Shown here: positions 53,367 to 61,216 of the stretch, one piece after another
Layout: each line of letters starts with the position of its first letter
Position numbering within the stretch: the stretch's first letter is position 1
Origin: an uncultured bacterium
GTDB lineage: Bacteria; Desulfobacterota; Binatia; UBA1149; CAITLU01
Assembly (NCBI GenBank): GCA_903893315.1
Contig: CAITLU010000008.1
Coordinates: 1 to 64,000, forward strand
Length of the DNA: 64,000 nt
Direction: 5' to 3'
The notes under the pieces: generated by a model
The model's database searches: none
What the model was told of the DNA's origin: nothing
Seen by the model: the letters and a program-made list of their open reading frames with translations, nothing else
Position numbers and translations under genes: made by a program

Positions 53367-54245
53367 CTACCCCACGATTCGATTGCGGATCCACCCGGCG
53401 GCGAGCGTGACGAAGAACAGGCTGCTCAGTACCAGCACCACAGCTCCGCCGGTGGGGACGAGGAAGCGGGTCGACAGGAACAGGCCGCCGATGCCGGCTG
53501 CCAACGCGGCCATTACGCTCAGTGCCAGGTAGCTGCGGGTCGTGCGCGCCAGGTTGCGCGCCGCAGCGGCCGGTACGACCACCATGGCCTCGATCAACAG
53601 GGCACCGATGATCTTGATGCTGACGATGATGGCCGCGGTGAGCAGCATCACGAACAGGTAATCGACGAACCCCGAGCGCACCCCGGCGACCCGGCTCGTG
53701 GCGGAATCCAGGCTGTCCAGCAGCAGCGCGTTGTAGATCCGGGCCAGCAGCGCCGCGATCACCAGGCCGAGGCCGAGCAACAGCAGCAGGTCGGTGTCGG
53801 TGACGGTGAGCAGGCTGCCGAACATCACCGCCTCGACCTGATGGATGTTGAAGCGCTTGGTGACGGCAACCAGCAGGCAGATTCCGAGCCCCAGGGTTAC
53901 GGACAGGAAGACACCGATCAAGGTATCGCTGGGCAGCGCCGAGTGGCGCTTGATGTAGACCATCGCCAGCGCCGCCAGTGAGCAGAATCCGAAGATGCCG
54001 CCGTAGGCTCCGTTGAGCGGCTCGCCGAGCAGCAGCCCGATGGTGAGCCCGGTCAGCGCTGCGTGGCCGAGGGCAGCTGAAAAAAACGACATCCGGCGTG
54101 CCACGACCAGGTGGCTCATACCGCCGAGCAGTGGCGCGATCAGCAGCACCGCTGCCAGCCCGCGCACGAAGAACGCATAGCGGAACGCGTCGGGAAGGGT
54201 TCCGCGTTCCGCCGCCGCGGCCAACCATGTGTAAAGGTCCGTCAC
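53367..54245 (-). CDS. Metal ABC transporter permease (ZnuB family)
   Basis: This 292-residue protein has eight to nine membrane segments. YAFFVRGLAAVLLIAPLLG, GHAALTGLTIGLLLGEP and FGSLLTVTDTDLLLLLGLG match ABC-3 permeases for zinc, manganese or iron, and LLIEAMVVVPAAAARNLARTT is the typical late conserved loop. The GTG start overlaps the ATPase stop as GTGA. It is the last gene of the gloA-led operon. The 267-base gap to its left is the control region of the bc operon. The metal cannot be read from the permease. Confidence 0.9.
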   Translation of the reverse strand: MTDLYTWLAAAAERGTLPDAFRYAFFVRGLAAVLLIAPLLGGMSHLVVARRMSFFSAALGHAALTGLTIGLLLGEPLNGAYGGIFGFCSLAALAMVYIKRHSALPSDTLIGVFLSVTLGLGICLLVAVTKRFNIHQVEAVMFGSLLTVTDTDLLLLLGLGLVIAALLARIYNALLLDSLDSATSRVAGVRSGFVDYLFVMLLTAAIIVSIKIIGALLIEAMVVVPAAAARNLARTTRSYLALSVMAALAAGIGGLFLSTRFLVPTGGAVVLVLSSLFFVTLAAGWIRNRIVG

Positions 54246-54958
54246 GACGCCGCGTAGCTCGCGCCGAGCGCCAGTGATGCCGCCAGGTCTGCGCCGAGAA
54301 CCTGCGTCGGTGAACCCGTGGCCCTGACTCCGCGGTCGATCAGCGTCACCTCGTCGGCGAGCCGTCGCACCTGGGCGAGGTCGTGGGACACCATCAGCAC
54401 CGCGGCGCCGCAGGATTGACGGACTTCCACGAGGAGTTCCTCGAAGCGGCGGGTCGCGCTCTCGTCCAATCCGCTGGCCGGCTCGTCGAGCAGCAACAGT
54501 TCGGGAACCGGATCGATCGCGTTGGCGAGCAGCACCCGCTGCAGTTCGCCTCCCGAGAGTGCGCCGAGCGGACGGTGCAGGAAGCCCTCCATGCCTACCC
54601 GTGCAAGCAGTGCTTCGAGCGCGGCGCGTTGTCCGCGCCCGAGTCCGAAACATACGGGCCGGCGCTGGCGAGTAAGCGCCAGGAACTCGGCCACCGTCAG
54701 CGGCAGCGTGCGATCGACGCCGAAAAATTGCGGCACGTACCCGATCCGGCCGTTGCCGCGCCAGTGGAAGCGGATGCTGCCGGTGAACTCGGCCAGTCCC
54801 AGCACCGCCGAGAGCAGCGTGCTCTTGCCGGATCCGTTTGGGCCTACCAGCACATGGGTGCGGCCTCGCGCCACTTCGAGCGCGGCGTTCGCGACCAGCA
54901 CGCGCCTGTTGCGCGAGATCGTGAGGTCGCGAATCTCGAGGACCGGCAGATCTTCCAT
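54242..54958 (-). CDS. Metal ABC transporter ATPase (ZnuC family)
   Basis: This 238-residue ATPase has Walker A GPNGSGKST near residue 39-47, Q-loop YVPQFFGVD, signature LSGGELQR near 135-142, Walker B LLLLDEP and switch His in VSHD. Family membership is given by the operon. GVDRTLPLTVAEFLAL is typical of ZnuC-type ATPases. It starts three bases after the binding-protein stop and is translationally coupled to the permease. It powers metal import at the inner membrane. Confidence 0.92.
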   Translation of the reverse strand: MEDLPVLEIRDLTISRNRRVLVANAALEVARGRTHVLVGPNGSGKSTLLSAVLGLAEFTGSIRFHWRGNGRIGYVPQFFGVDRTLPLTVAEFLALTRQRRPVCFGLGRGQRAALEALLARVGMEGFLHRPLGALSGGELQRVLLANAIDPVPELLLLDEPASGLDESATRRFEELLVEVRQSCGAAVLMVSHDLAQVRRLADEVTLIDRGVRATGSPTQVLGADLAASLALGASYAAS

Positions 54959-54961
54959 GCC

Positions 54962-55864
54962 CTAGCGATCCTTGTCGGTGACGAGCGCCTGCACCATCGT
55001 GTCGACGTTCTTCTGCATTTCGGTTTCGAATCGGTCGGCAGTGAACGGCCCGGAAGCGATGTGGCTGATGATGTACATTCTCGCGCCGCCTTCCTCGCGC
55101 AGCACCTTCGCCAGCGGTTCGGGAAAACTTTCCTCGCTGAATACGACCTTCACTTTTTCCTTCTTCAGCAGGTCTACCATCTGTCCGAGTTCGGCGGCGG
55201 ATGGAACGAGTCCGTGCGCAGGCTGTATCACGCCGGCTATTTCGATGCCGAACTCCTGCATCAGGTAGGCGTATCCGTCGTGCACGGTCACGACGCGGTC
55301 GACCGTGGTGTTGACGAGGCGAGCGGCGGCTTTGCTCTTCATCTCGCGCAGGCGGCGCGCGTAGGCGGCTGCGTTGCGCTGAAAGGTGTCGGCCAGCTGC
55401 GGCCGCAGCTGGCCGAGCTCGCGGGCGATGGCGTATGTCTGCGCGATCGCGTTCGAGAAGGAAATGAACGTGTGGGCGTTGATGGTGTTGCCGTGCGCCG
55501 ACTTGATCAGGGGGATGCCGTCGTTGGGCCGCAGGATCTTGAGCGTGGTGTTACCCGACGCCTTGATCATGTCGAAGATGAAATCGTCGTGGCCGACTCC
55601 GTTGACGACGATGGCGTCGAGGTCGACGATCTTCTTGACGTCCTCAGGGCGCGGCTGGTAGTCGCCGACGTCGACTTCGCCGGGCACGATCGAGCGCACC
55701 TCGACGTCGGTGTCGGCGGTCACGTTCTTCACCCACGAAAAATACGGATGCAGGGTCACGCCTACCTTGAGCGGAGCCGACGCGCTCGCGGGCTCGGCGG
55801 CGCCGGCGGCGCACAGCAGTGCCGTAAGCAGCAACGTCAGTGTCGCGACAGCGAAAGTCTTCAT
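54962..55864 (-). CDS. Metal ABC transporter substrate-binding protein (ZnuA-like) with altered ligand
   Basis: This 300-residue periplasmic protein has a signal peptide (AVATLTLLLTALLCAAGAA). Cluster 9 binding proteins normally bind metal through three His and an acid: the first His lies in a DPHxYEP-type motif after the first lobe. Here that motif reads EVDVGDYQPRPEDV (residues 63-76) and the His is absent. His131 (NAHTFIS), His195 (VHDGYAY) and Glu244/245 are in place, and an extra His92 (NGVGHDDF) may replace the lost ligand. The metal may therefore differ from zinc. The ATG overlaps the preceding stop as ATGA. No His-rich loop is present. Confidence 0.87.
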   Translation of the reverse strand: MKTFAVATLTLLLTALLCAAGAAEPASASAPLKVGVTLHPYFSWVKNVTADTDVEVRSIVPGEVDVGDYQPRPEDVKKIVDLDAIVVNGVGHDDFIFDMIKASGNTTLKILRPNDGIPLIKSAHGNTINAHTFISFSNAIAQTYAIARELGQLRPQLADTFQRNAAAYARRLREMKSKAAARLVNTTVDRVVTVHDGYAYLMQEFGIEIAGVIQPAHGLVPSAAELGQMVDLLKKEKVKVVFSEESFPEPLAKVLREEGGARMYIISHIASGPFTADRFETEMQKNVDTMVQALVTDKDR

Positions 55865-56559
55865 TTGCGTTGCTCCAGTTCTTCGAACGGACTTTTGACG
55901 CGGATCTGTTTCCATCCGCCCAGTGCCGGTTCGCGGATCAGGTCACCGGTCACGCCCGTGACCGTGTGCTTCCAGTAGGTCACGTGCAGAAGTTTTCCGT
56001 CCGGCAGCAATTGGTGCTCCTCGTCGACCATCGACGCAGTCGCCTTCTCGCCGGTTTGAGGGTCGGGCTCCTGGATGAACAGGAGAAAGGCCGCCGTCGC
56101 TTCGTCGGCAGATGGTCTGCCGACGTACTCGAATATCAGCCCTCCGGCCGTGTCTTCCCGGAGCAGCGTCCAGGTCAGCCGCGACTTGTCGAGCACGTCG
56201 GCGGCAAAGGGAGGAATCCCCTGTGCGGCCAGTGCAGCGACGCTCGGCCAGGCACGGGCGGAGGCGCGCATCGCCACGGCCTCGGCGGCCCCTTCGAGCA
56301 TCTCCCGGAAAATCCGCTGCTCCGGACCCGCAAGATCGCTGAAGAATACTTGATAGGGCAGCAGGATCGCCGCGGATTGGGCGTTTCCTTGCGCAGATCC
56401 GCCCGAGCCGTAGCGTTCGAAGCCGACGATGTAGATCACGCACAGGACGATGAATACCGCTGTGAGCGCGACCCAGGTGGCCTCGTCACCGGCCGAGGGC
56501 GGCGCAACTTCCACGGTTCGGATCGACGGGGCCGGCTGCCTGTGCGCACGCATCTTCAT
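55861..56559 (-). CDS. Membrane-anchored unknown protein (DUF6162-like) encoded with metal transporter
   Basis: The 232-residue protein has one N-terminal membrane helix (VALTAVFIVLCVIYIVGF, near residues 30-48). A soluble periplasmic domain of about 180 residues follows, with SRLTWTLLREDTAGGLIFEY, AAFLLFIQEPDPQTG and LHVTYWKHTVTG. I recall similar proteins, named DUF6162, beside metal ABC operons; this is from memory, not a search. No Cys or His-rich metal site is obvious. Its stop and the ZnuA-like start share ATGA, so it is coupled to the binding protein. A role in metal delivery or sensing is inferred. Confidence 0.68.
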   Translation of the reverse strand: MKMRAHRQPAPSIRTVEVAPPSAGDEATWVALTAVFIVLCVIYIVGFERYGSGGSAQGNAQSAAILLPYQVFFSDLAGPEQRIFREMLEGAAEAVAMRASARAWPSVAALAAQGIPPFAADVLDKSRLTWTLLREDTAGGLIFEYVGRPSADEATAAFLLFIQEPDPQTGEKATASMVDEEHQLLPDGKLLHVTYWKHTVTGVTGDLIREPALGGWKQIRVKSPFEELEQRK

Positions 56560-56579
56560 CCTCTCGACCTGCCGGCGCT

Positions 56580-57560
56580 TCAGCGCCGGATCTCTCCAGG
56601 CAGGACGAAGTCATAGCGGCTGTACAGCAGACGCGTGCGGATGAAGCGGTCGAGGCGTCTGACTTTCAAGAAGAGTTCGAGCTGTTCGGCGTCGTTGGCG
56701 TAGAAGCGGGCGACCTCGTCGGAATCAACTGCTGGCGGATGGCCGAACTCCTCGGCGTGCGCGGCCAGCCAGGCGTTGACGCGGGTCGCAGCCGCAGGCA
56801 CGCGGTCCGGGCGGCCCTCCTTGTGGAAGTTGCCGAGCAGGTCCAGCGCGGCGCTGCGCGGATCGAAATAGTGGTCGAGGTATTTCTCGACGGCGCGCGC
56901 GCGGCGATAGTAGGCGCGGAGCAGAGGCGGCACTGCGGCCAGGAATATCTCGAGGTCGATCAGGTAGGCTGCGCTGCGGCGGACGTACGGAGTTCCGACG
57001 TCGAACAGGGTAGGGGGACCAACCTGCGCGGCAGCCGACGGAAAGTGCCAGTTCGAAAGTTGCGCGTCGATGGCGAGTTCGATGCCGCCGCTGCGGCTGC
57101 GGTTGGCGGTCCAGACCTCGAACAGCGCCACCAGGACGCGGTCCACGCAATCGAGCAACGTGGCGTCGTCAGCTTCGCGCAGCAGTGTGTCGCCGAGTCC
57201 GTCGGCGCCCAGGTGCTCTTGGAGCAGGTAAGCGACCGGACGGCGTCCGGGAATCTGCAGCGTAACCACCTGCGTCTCGACGACCCTCAGGCCGCTGCGG
57301 CGCAGCAGCCCCAGATAATCGCCTACCAGAGACTCGTAGCGCTCGGCGGCGCCGCGATCGCGCAGTCCGGCCATGCGTTTGCACACGCGGCCCGGCAGCG
57401 CTTCGAGCAGCAGCGCGGCCGAGACCTCGCCGTAGCCGAGGACTCGAGCAGCGCCGCGTGCGGTTGGGTCGGCGGGATCGAGATTGCGCTCGAACTCTTC
57501 GAGGATCGCCCTGCACGTTTGCGTGTCGTCCGCGCAGGCGGCTTGGCTCGGGCTGTTCAT
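56580..57560 (-). CDS. Unknown cytosolic protein (possibly DUF6206) in the metal-transport operon
   Basis: This is a 326-residue soluble protein without signal or membrane helix. Segments such as VLGYGEVSAALLLEALPG, VAYLLQEHLGADGLGDTLL and LSNWHFPSAAA are reminiscent of protein-kinase/aminoglycoside-phosphotransferase folds (a lid, a hinge and an LSNWHF-like catalytic region), but no clear DFG or HxD motif is seen. I recall a family called DUF6206 in such neighbourhoods; the assignment is uncertain. It starts at ATG 57560, 20 bases after the gloA stop and 20 bases before the next gene, so it is well placed in one transcript. Confidence 0.62.
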   Translation of the reverse strand: MNSPSQAACADDTQTCRAILEEFERNLDPADPTARGAARVLGYGEVSAALLLEALPGRVCKRMAGLRDRGAAERYESLVGDYLGLLRRSGLRVVETQVVTLQIPGRRPVAYLLQEHLGADGLGDTLLREADDATLLDCVDRVLVALFEVWTANRSRSGGIELAIDAQLSNWHFPSAAAQVGPPTLFDVGTPYVRRSAAYLIDLEIFLAAVPPLLRAYYRRARAVEKYLDHYFDPRSAALDLLGNFHKEGRPDRVPAAATRVNAWLAAHAEEFGHPPAVDSDEVARFYANDAEQLELFLKVRRLDRFIRTRLLYSRYDFVLPGEIRR

Positions 57561-57580
57561 CGCGCGATGTTCTACGACGC

Positions 57581-58000
57581 CTACCAGGTTGCGGTGTTCG
57601 GCATCGACTTCCACGGCTCGGCGGCGGCAAGTGCGTCGCCTTTTTGCAGCAGTTCTATGGATACGCCGTCGGGAGAACGTACGAACGCCATACGCCCGTC
57701 GCGCGGCGGCCGCAGGATCACGACTCCCTTGTTCTGCAGACGCAGGCAGAGATCGTAGATGTCGTCGACCGCGTAGGCGAGGTGGCCGAAGTTGCGACCG
57801 CCCGTGTAGACTTCCGGATCCCAGTTGTAGGTGAGTTCTACTTGCGCAGCTTCGTCGCCGGGGGCAGCCAGGAACACGAGCGTGAAGCGGCCGGCCTCGG
57901 ACTCGCGGCGTGCAAGTTCGCGAAGGCCGAGTTTGTCGCAGTAGAAGTCCAGCGACTCTTCGAGATTGCTGACGCGCACCATGGTGTGGAGATATTTCAT
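57581..58000 (-). CDS. gloA: Glyoxalase I-like VOC family protein
   Basis: This 139-residue VOC protein closely follows bacterial glyoxalase I: KYLHTMVRVSNLEESLDFYC, VELTYNWDPEVYTGGRNFGH and VRSPDGVSIELLQKG. The four metal ligands of GloA appear to be present: His5, Glu in VELTYN, His in NFGHLAY and Glu in SIELLQ. It isomerises the methylglyoxal-glutathione adduct to lactoylglutathione with nickel or zinc. It opens the operon with the metal transporter, which could supply its metal; this is inference. The ATG at 58000 follows GAAGGAACC. It is divergent from the amidase with only 63 bases between starts. Confidence 0.88.
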   Translation of the reverse strand: MKYLHTMVRVSNLEESLDFYCDKLGLRELARRESEAGRFTLVFLAAPGDEAAQVELTYNWDPEVYTGGRNFGHLAYAVDDIYDLCLRLQNKGVVILRPPRDGRMAFVRSPDGVSIELLQKGDALAAAEPWKSMPNTATW

Positions 58001-58063
58001 CGAGGTTCCTTCGTGAAGCCGGGCAACGCTCGCATTAGATCGACGCCGGCGCAAAATAGCGCG

Positions 58064-59518
58064 ATGCGATTGGATGAATACGTGAAGTACGATGGTCTCG
58101 GCCTGGCCGGGTTGGTGCGCGGTGGAGAGGTTTCGGCGGACGAGGTCCGTCGCTGTGCGGTCGATGCTGCCAGGCGCCTGAATCCGCATTTGAACGCGAT
58201 CGTCGAACTGTTCGAGGATCGTTGCGCAGGCGGCGACCCGCAGGCGGATGCGGGCGGGGTCTTCGGCGGCGTTCCATATTTCCTGAAAGACCTAGGGGCC
58301 ACCGAGGAAGGGCGCCTGTGCGAGATGGGCAGTCGCATGCTGCGCGGCTACGTGGCCGACAAGACTTCCTCACTGGTCAAGCGCTTCAAGAAGGCCGGGA
58401 TGGTCAACCTCGGCCGCACCGCGACCCCCGAAGCCGGATTCGCCGGGACCACCGAGTCGGCCGCGACCGGCAAGACCCGCAACCCGTGGAACCTCGGCCG
58501 CAGTCCCGGAGGTTCGAGCGGAGGTGCGGCGGCGCTGGTGGCGTCGGGTGTGGTTCCTTTCGCCCACGGAAGCGATGGTGCCGGGTCGATCCGGATGCCC
58601 GCGGCCTTGAGCGGACTGGTGGGGCTGAAGCCTTCGAGGGGCAGGGTCAGCTTCGGTCCGGACTTCGACGAACCCGGACTCGGCTGCGCGATCGAATTTG
58701 CGCTGACGCGCACGGTGCGTGACACCGCGGCCCTGCTCGACGCCGTGGCCGGTCCCTACCCGGGCGATCCGTTCGTGCTTCCCAGACCTTCAGGGTCGTA
58801 TCTGGAAGCACTCGCGGTGCCCTCGCGCCGCCTGCGCGTCGCGTTCACGACCACCAATTGGTCTACCGGTGCAAAGGTGGCGCCGGTGATCGCCGACGCG
58901 GTGCGAAGGACCGCCGCCGATCTCGAAGCGATGGGGCACGCGGTCGAAGAGACGGATCCGGTTTTCGACGCGCGCATGGCTTACGAGGCCAACCGTCTGG
59001 CATTCAATTCGATGTTGCTGCTGCTCGGCCCTCTGGTCGCGGCGCTCGGCGGCAGCGCGGACGCGGAGCACGCCGAACCCGTCATCCTCGACGCGTATCG
59101 TCAGATGCAGAGCATGAGTCTGGGAGAGTTCTTCGTCGGGACTCTTGCCTTCAATTACGTGCGGCGCCAGCTCGGCGAGTTTTTCGAGACCTACGACGTG
59201 CTGGTCACTCCCACGATCGGCGTTCGCCACCTCGACTTCGACACCGTCGACTGCAGCTCATTTCAGACCGTGGAAGCTTTTCGCGAGGCGATGGAAGCGA
59301 CCGTGGCTCCGTTCACCGCGCCGTTCAACGTCACCGGGCAGCCGGCCATCAGTCTGCCGCTTGCCCAGGCCGACGAGACGACGCCGACCGGAGTGCACTT
59401 CGTCGGGCGCATGGCCGAGGAAGACACGCTGTTGCGACTGGCTGCGGCTTTCGAAGAGTTGAGGCCGTGGCGCGACCGGCGTCCTGCGCTTCACGCGGGA
59501 CTTTGCGCGGACCTGTGA
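58064..59518 (+). CDS. Amidase (amidase-signature family)
   Basis: This 484-residue protein has the catalytic Lys in VPYFLKDLGA near residue 75. The amidase signature reads GRSPGGSSGGAAALVASG, with the cis-Ser in GGSSGG and the nucleophile Ser in SDGAGSIRMPA near residue 175. AMEATVAPFTAPFNVTGQPA is the usual late region. It hydrolyses an amide bond, substrate unknown. Members include 6-aminohexanoate-cyclic-dimer-type and aryl-acylamidases. The ATG at 58064 is the first sensible start after the 63-base divergent gap; a longer in-frame region upstream overlaps the gloA gene and is not coding. Length is normal. Confidence 0.89.
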   Translation: MRLDEYVKYDGLGLAGLVRGGEVSADEVRRCAVDAARRLNPHLNAIVELFEDRCAGGDPQADAGGVFGGVPYFLKDLGATEEGRLCEMGSRMLRGYVADKTSSLVKRFKKAGMVNLGRTATPEAGFAGTTESAATGKTRNPWNLGRSPGGSSGGAAALVASGVVPFAHGSDGAGSIRMPAALSGLVGLKPSRGRVSFGPDFDEPGLGCAIEFALTRTVRDTAALLDAVAGPYPGDPFVLPRPSGSYLEALAVPSRRLRVAFTTTNWSTGAKVAPVIADAVRRTAADLEAMGHAVEETDPVFDARMAYEANRLAFNSMLLLLGPLVAALGGSADAEHAEPVILDAYRQMQSMSLGEFFVGTLAFNYVRRQLGEFFETYDVLVTPTIGVRHLDFDTVDCSSFQTVEAFREAMEATVAPFTAPFNVTGQPAISLPLAQADETTPTGVHFVGRMAEEDTLLRLAAAFEELRPWRDRRPALHAGLCADL

Positions 59519-59552
59519 CCCGCGTCTGATCGCACGCCGCGCCTCTGCTGCA

Positions 59553-60917
59553 TCAGACGAGGGCCTGCGAGATCTTCTCCAGCGTGTCCTTGGCGTCGCC
59601 GAACACCAGCACGGTGTTTGGCATCGCGAAGAGGTCGTTCTCGATTCCGGCGAAGCCCGGATTCATGGTGCGCTTGAGCACGATGCAGGTCTTGGCCAGA
59701 TCGGCGTTGAGCACCGGCATGCCGTAGATGGGACTGGCCGGGTTGGTCTTGGCCGCCGGGTTCACGACGTCGTTGGCACCTACCACCAGGGCTACGTCGG
59801 CGTCGGCGAACTCGTCGTTGATCTCTTCCAGTTCCTTGAGTTGATCGTACGGCACGTTGGCTTCGGCCAGCAGCACGTTCATGTGGCCCGGCATGCGTCC
59901 GGCTACCGGGTGGATGGCGTACTTGACCTCGATTCCTTCGGCTTCCAGGTGTTCAGCGAGTTTTTGCATGGCGTGCTGGGCCTGCGCAACCGCCATCCCG
60001 TAGCCGGGGCAGACGATGACTTTCTGCGCGCTGCTCAGCAGCATCGCGGCGTCGCCGATCGAGGCTTCGTGGATTTCCTGACTGCCCGCAAGCGCGGCCG
60101 CCGCGCCCGGGTCCACCTTTCCGAAAGCGCCGAACAGCACGTTGCTGAAGGAGCGGTTCATCGCGCGGCTCATCACCACCGACAAGATGAAACCCGAAGC
60201 TCCGTCGAGAGCGCCGGCGATGATCAGCACGTTGTTGTCGAGCGCGAACCCGGTGGCCGACGCGGCCAGGCCGGCGTAGGAGTTCAGCAGCGAGATCACC
60301 ACCGGCATGTCGGCGCCGCCGATCGGAATGACGATCAGCACGCCGAGCACCATTGCGACACAGAACATCAGGTAGAACAGAAACTGCACGCTCGGCCAGA
60401 TGGCCAGCAATACCAGCAACGACGCGGCTCCGGCGAACATCACGATGTTGGACTGATTCTGAAACCGATAGGTGATGTTGCGGCCGGGGATGAAGCCTTG
60501 CAGCTTGCCGAAGGCCATCAGGCTTCCGGTGAACGTCAGGCCGCCGAACAGCACTTCGAAGCCCAGCGCTGCCATCGTGGAGTGGGAGACGCTCTGGTGG
60601 TGCAGGGAGTATTCGGAGACTCCGACCAGCGCGGCGGCGAGTCCGCCGAAGCAGTGCGAGAGCGCGATGCGCTCCGGCATCTTGGTCATCGGAATCAGCG
60701 CCGCCATCGCGACGCCGACCGCCGATCCGATGCCGGCCGAAACCAGTATCCACTTGTAGGTGACGATGTCGGGGTGCAGCAGCGTGCCGGCGATGGCGGC
60801 CGCCATGCCGATTTCCGAAATGATAAGGCCGCGACGCGCGGTTTCGGCGCTGCCGAGGCCGCGCAGGCCCACGATGAACAGGACCGACGCGACGAAATAA
60901 AGAAATTCGGCTGCCAT
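59553..60917 (-). CDS. pntB: NAD(P) transhydrogenase beta subunit
   Basis: This 454-residue protein has about nine membrane helices (FLYFVASVLFIVGLRGLG opens) followed by a C-terminal NADP-binding domain III. SAQKVIVCPGYGMAVAQAQHA near residues 295-315 is the NADP-loop signature, and NPAAKTNPASPIYGMPVL is also typical. It forms part of the proton channel and exchanges hydride between NADH and NADP+. The ATG at 60917 lies two bases after the pntAB stop; a GTG at 60923 would overlap that stop. It is last in the pntAA-pntAB-pntB operon. Confidence 0.95.
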   Translation of the reverse strand: MAAEFLYFVASVLFIVGLRGLGSAETARRGLIISEIGMAAAIAGTLLHPDIVTYKWILVSAGIGSAVGVAMAALIPMTKMPERIALSHCFGGLAAALVGVSEYSLHHQSVSHSTMAALGFEVLFGGLTFTGSLMAFGKLQGFIPGRNITYRFQNQSNIVMFAGAASLLVLLAIWPSVQFLFYLMFCVAMVLGVLIVIPIGGADMPVVISLLNSYAGLAASATGFALDNNVLIIAGALDGASGFILSVVMSRAMNRSFSNVLFGAFGKVDPGAAAALAGSQEIHEASIGDAAMLLSSAQKVIVCPGYGMAVAQAQHAMQKLAEHLEAEGIEVKYAIHPVAGRMPGHMNVLLAEANVPYDQLKELEEINDEFADADVALVVGANDVVNPAAKTNPASPIYGMPVLNADLAKTCIVLKRTMNPGFAGIENDLFAMPNTVLVFGDAKDTLEKISQALV

Positions 60918-60919
60918 GC

Positions 60920-61216
60920 TCACGTCTTGTTGCCTCCGCGCTTGCGGAACATCTTGAGCATGCGGTCGGTGATCAGGAAGCCGCCGACGACGTTTATAGA
61001 CGAACACAGCACGGCGATGAAGCCCAGTGTGGTGCTGAAGGTGGTGTGCTCGGAGCCGGCTGCAACCAGCGATCCGACCAGCGAGATGCCCGAGATCGCG
61101 TTGGTGAACGCCATCAACGGCGTATGCAGAAGCGGCGGTACACCGCCGATGACGCCGTAGCCGACGAACGCGGCCAGCACGAATACGTAAAGACCTAGAA
61201 ACATCTCGTGGGTCAT
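60920..61216 (-). CDS. pntAB: NAD(P) transhydrogenase alpha subunit, membrane part
   Basis: This 98-residue protein has three to four membrane helices: FLGLYVFVLAAFVGYGVIG, TPLMAFTNAISGISLVGSLV and TLGFIAVLCSSINVVGGFLI. It is the separate C-terminal part of the alpha chain (domain II), as found in Rhodospirillum-type split enzymes rather than the single alpha chain of E. coli. The ATG overlaps the pntAA stop as ATGA. It forms the proton channel with PntB. Confidence 0.93.
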   Translation of the reverse strand: MTHEMFLGLYVFVLAAFVGYGVIGGVPPLLHTPLMAFTNAISGISLVGSLVAAGSEHTTFSTTLGFIAVLCSSINVVGGFLITDRMLKMFRKRGGNKT

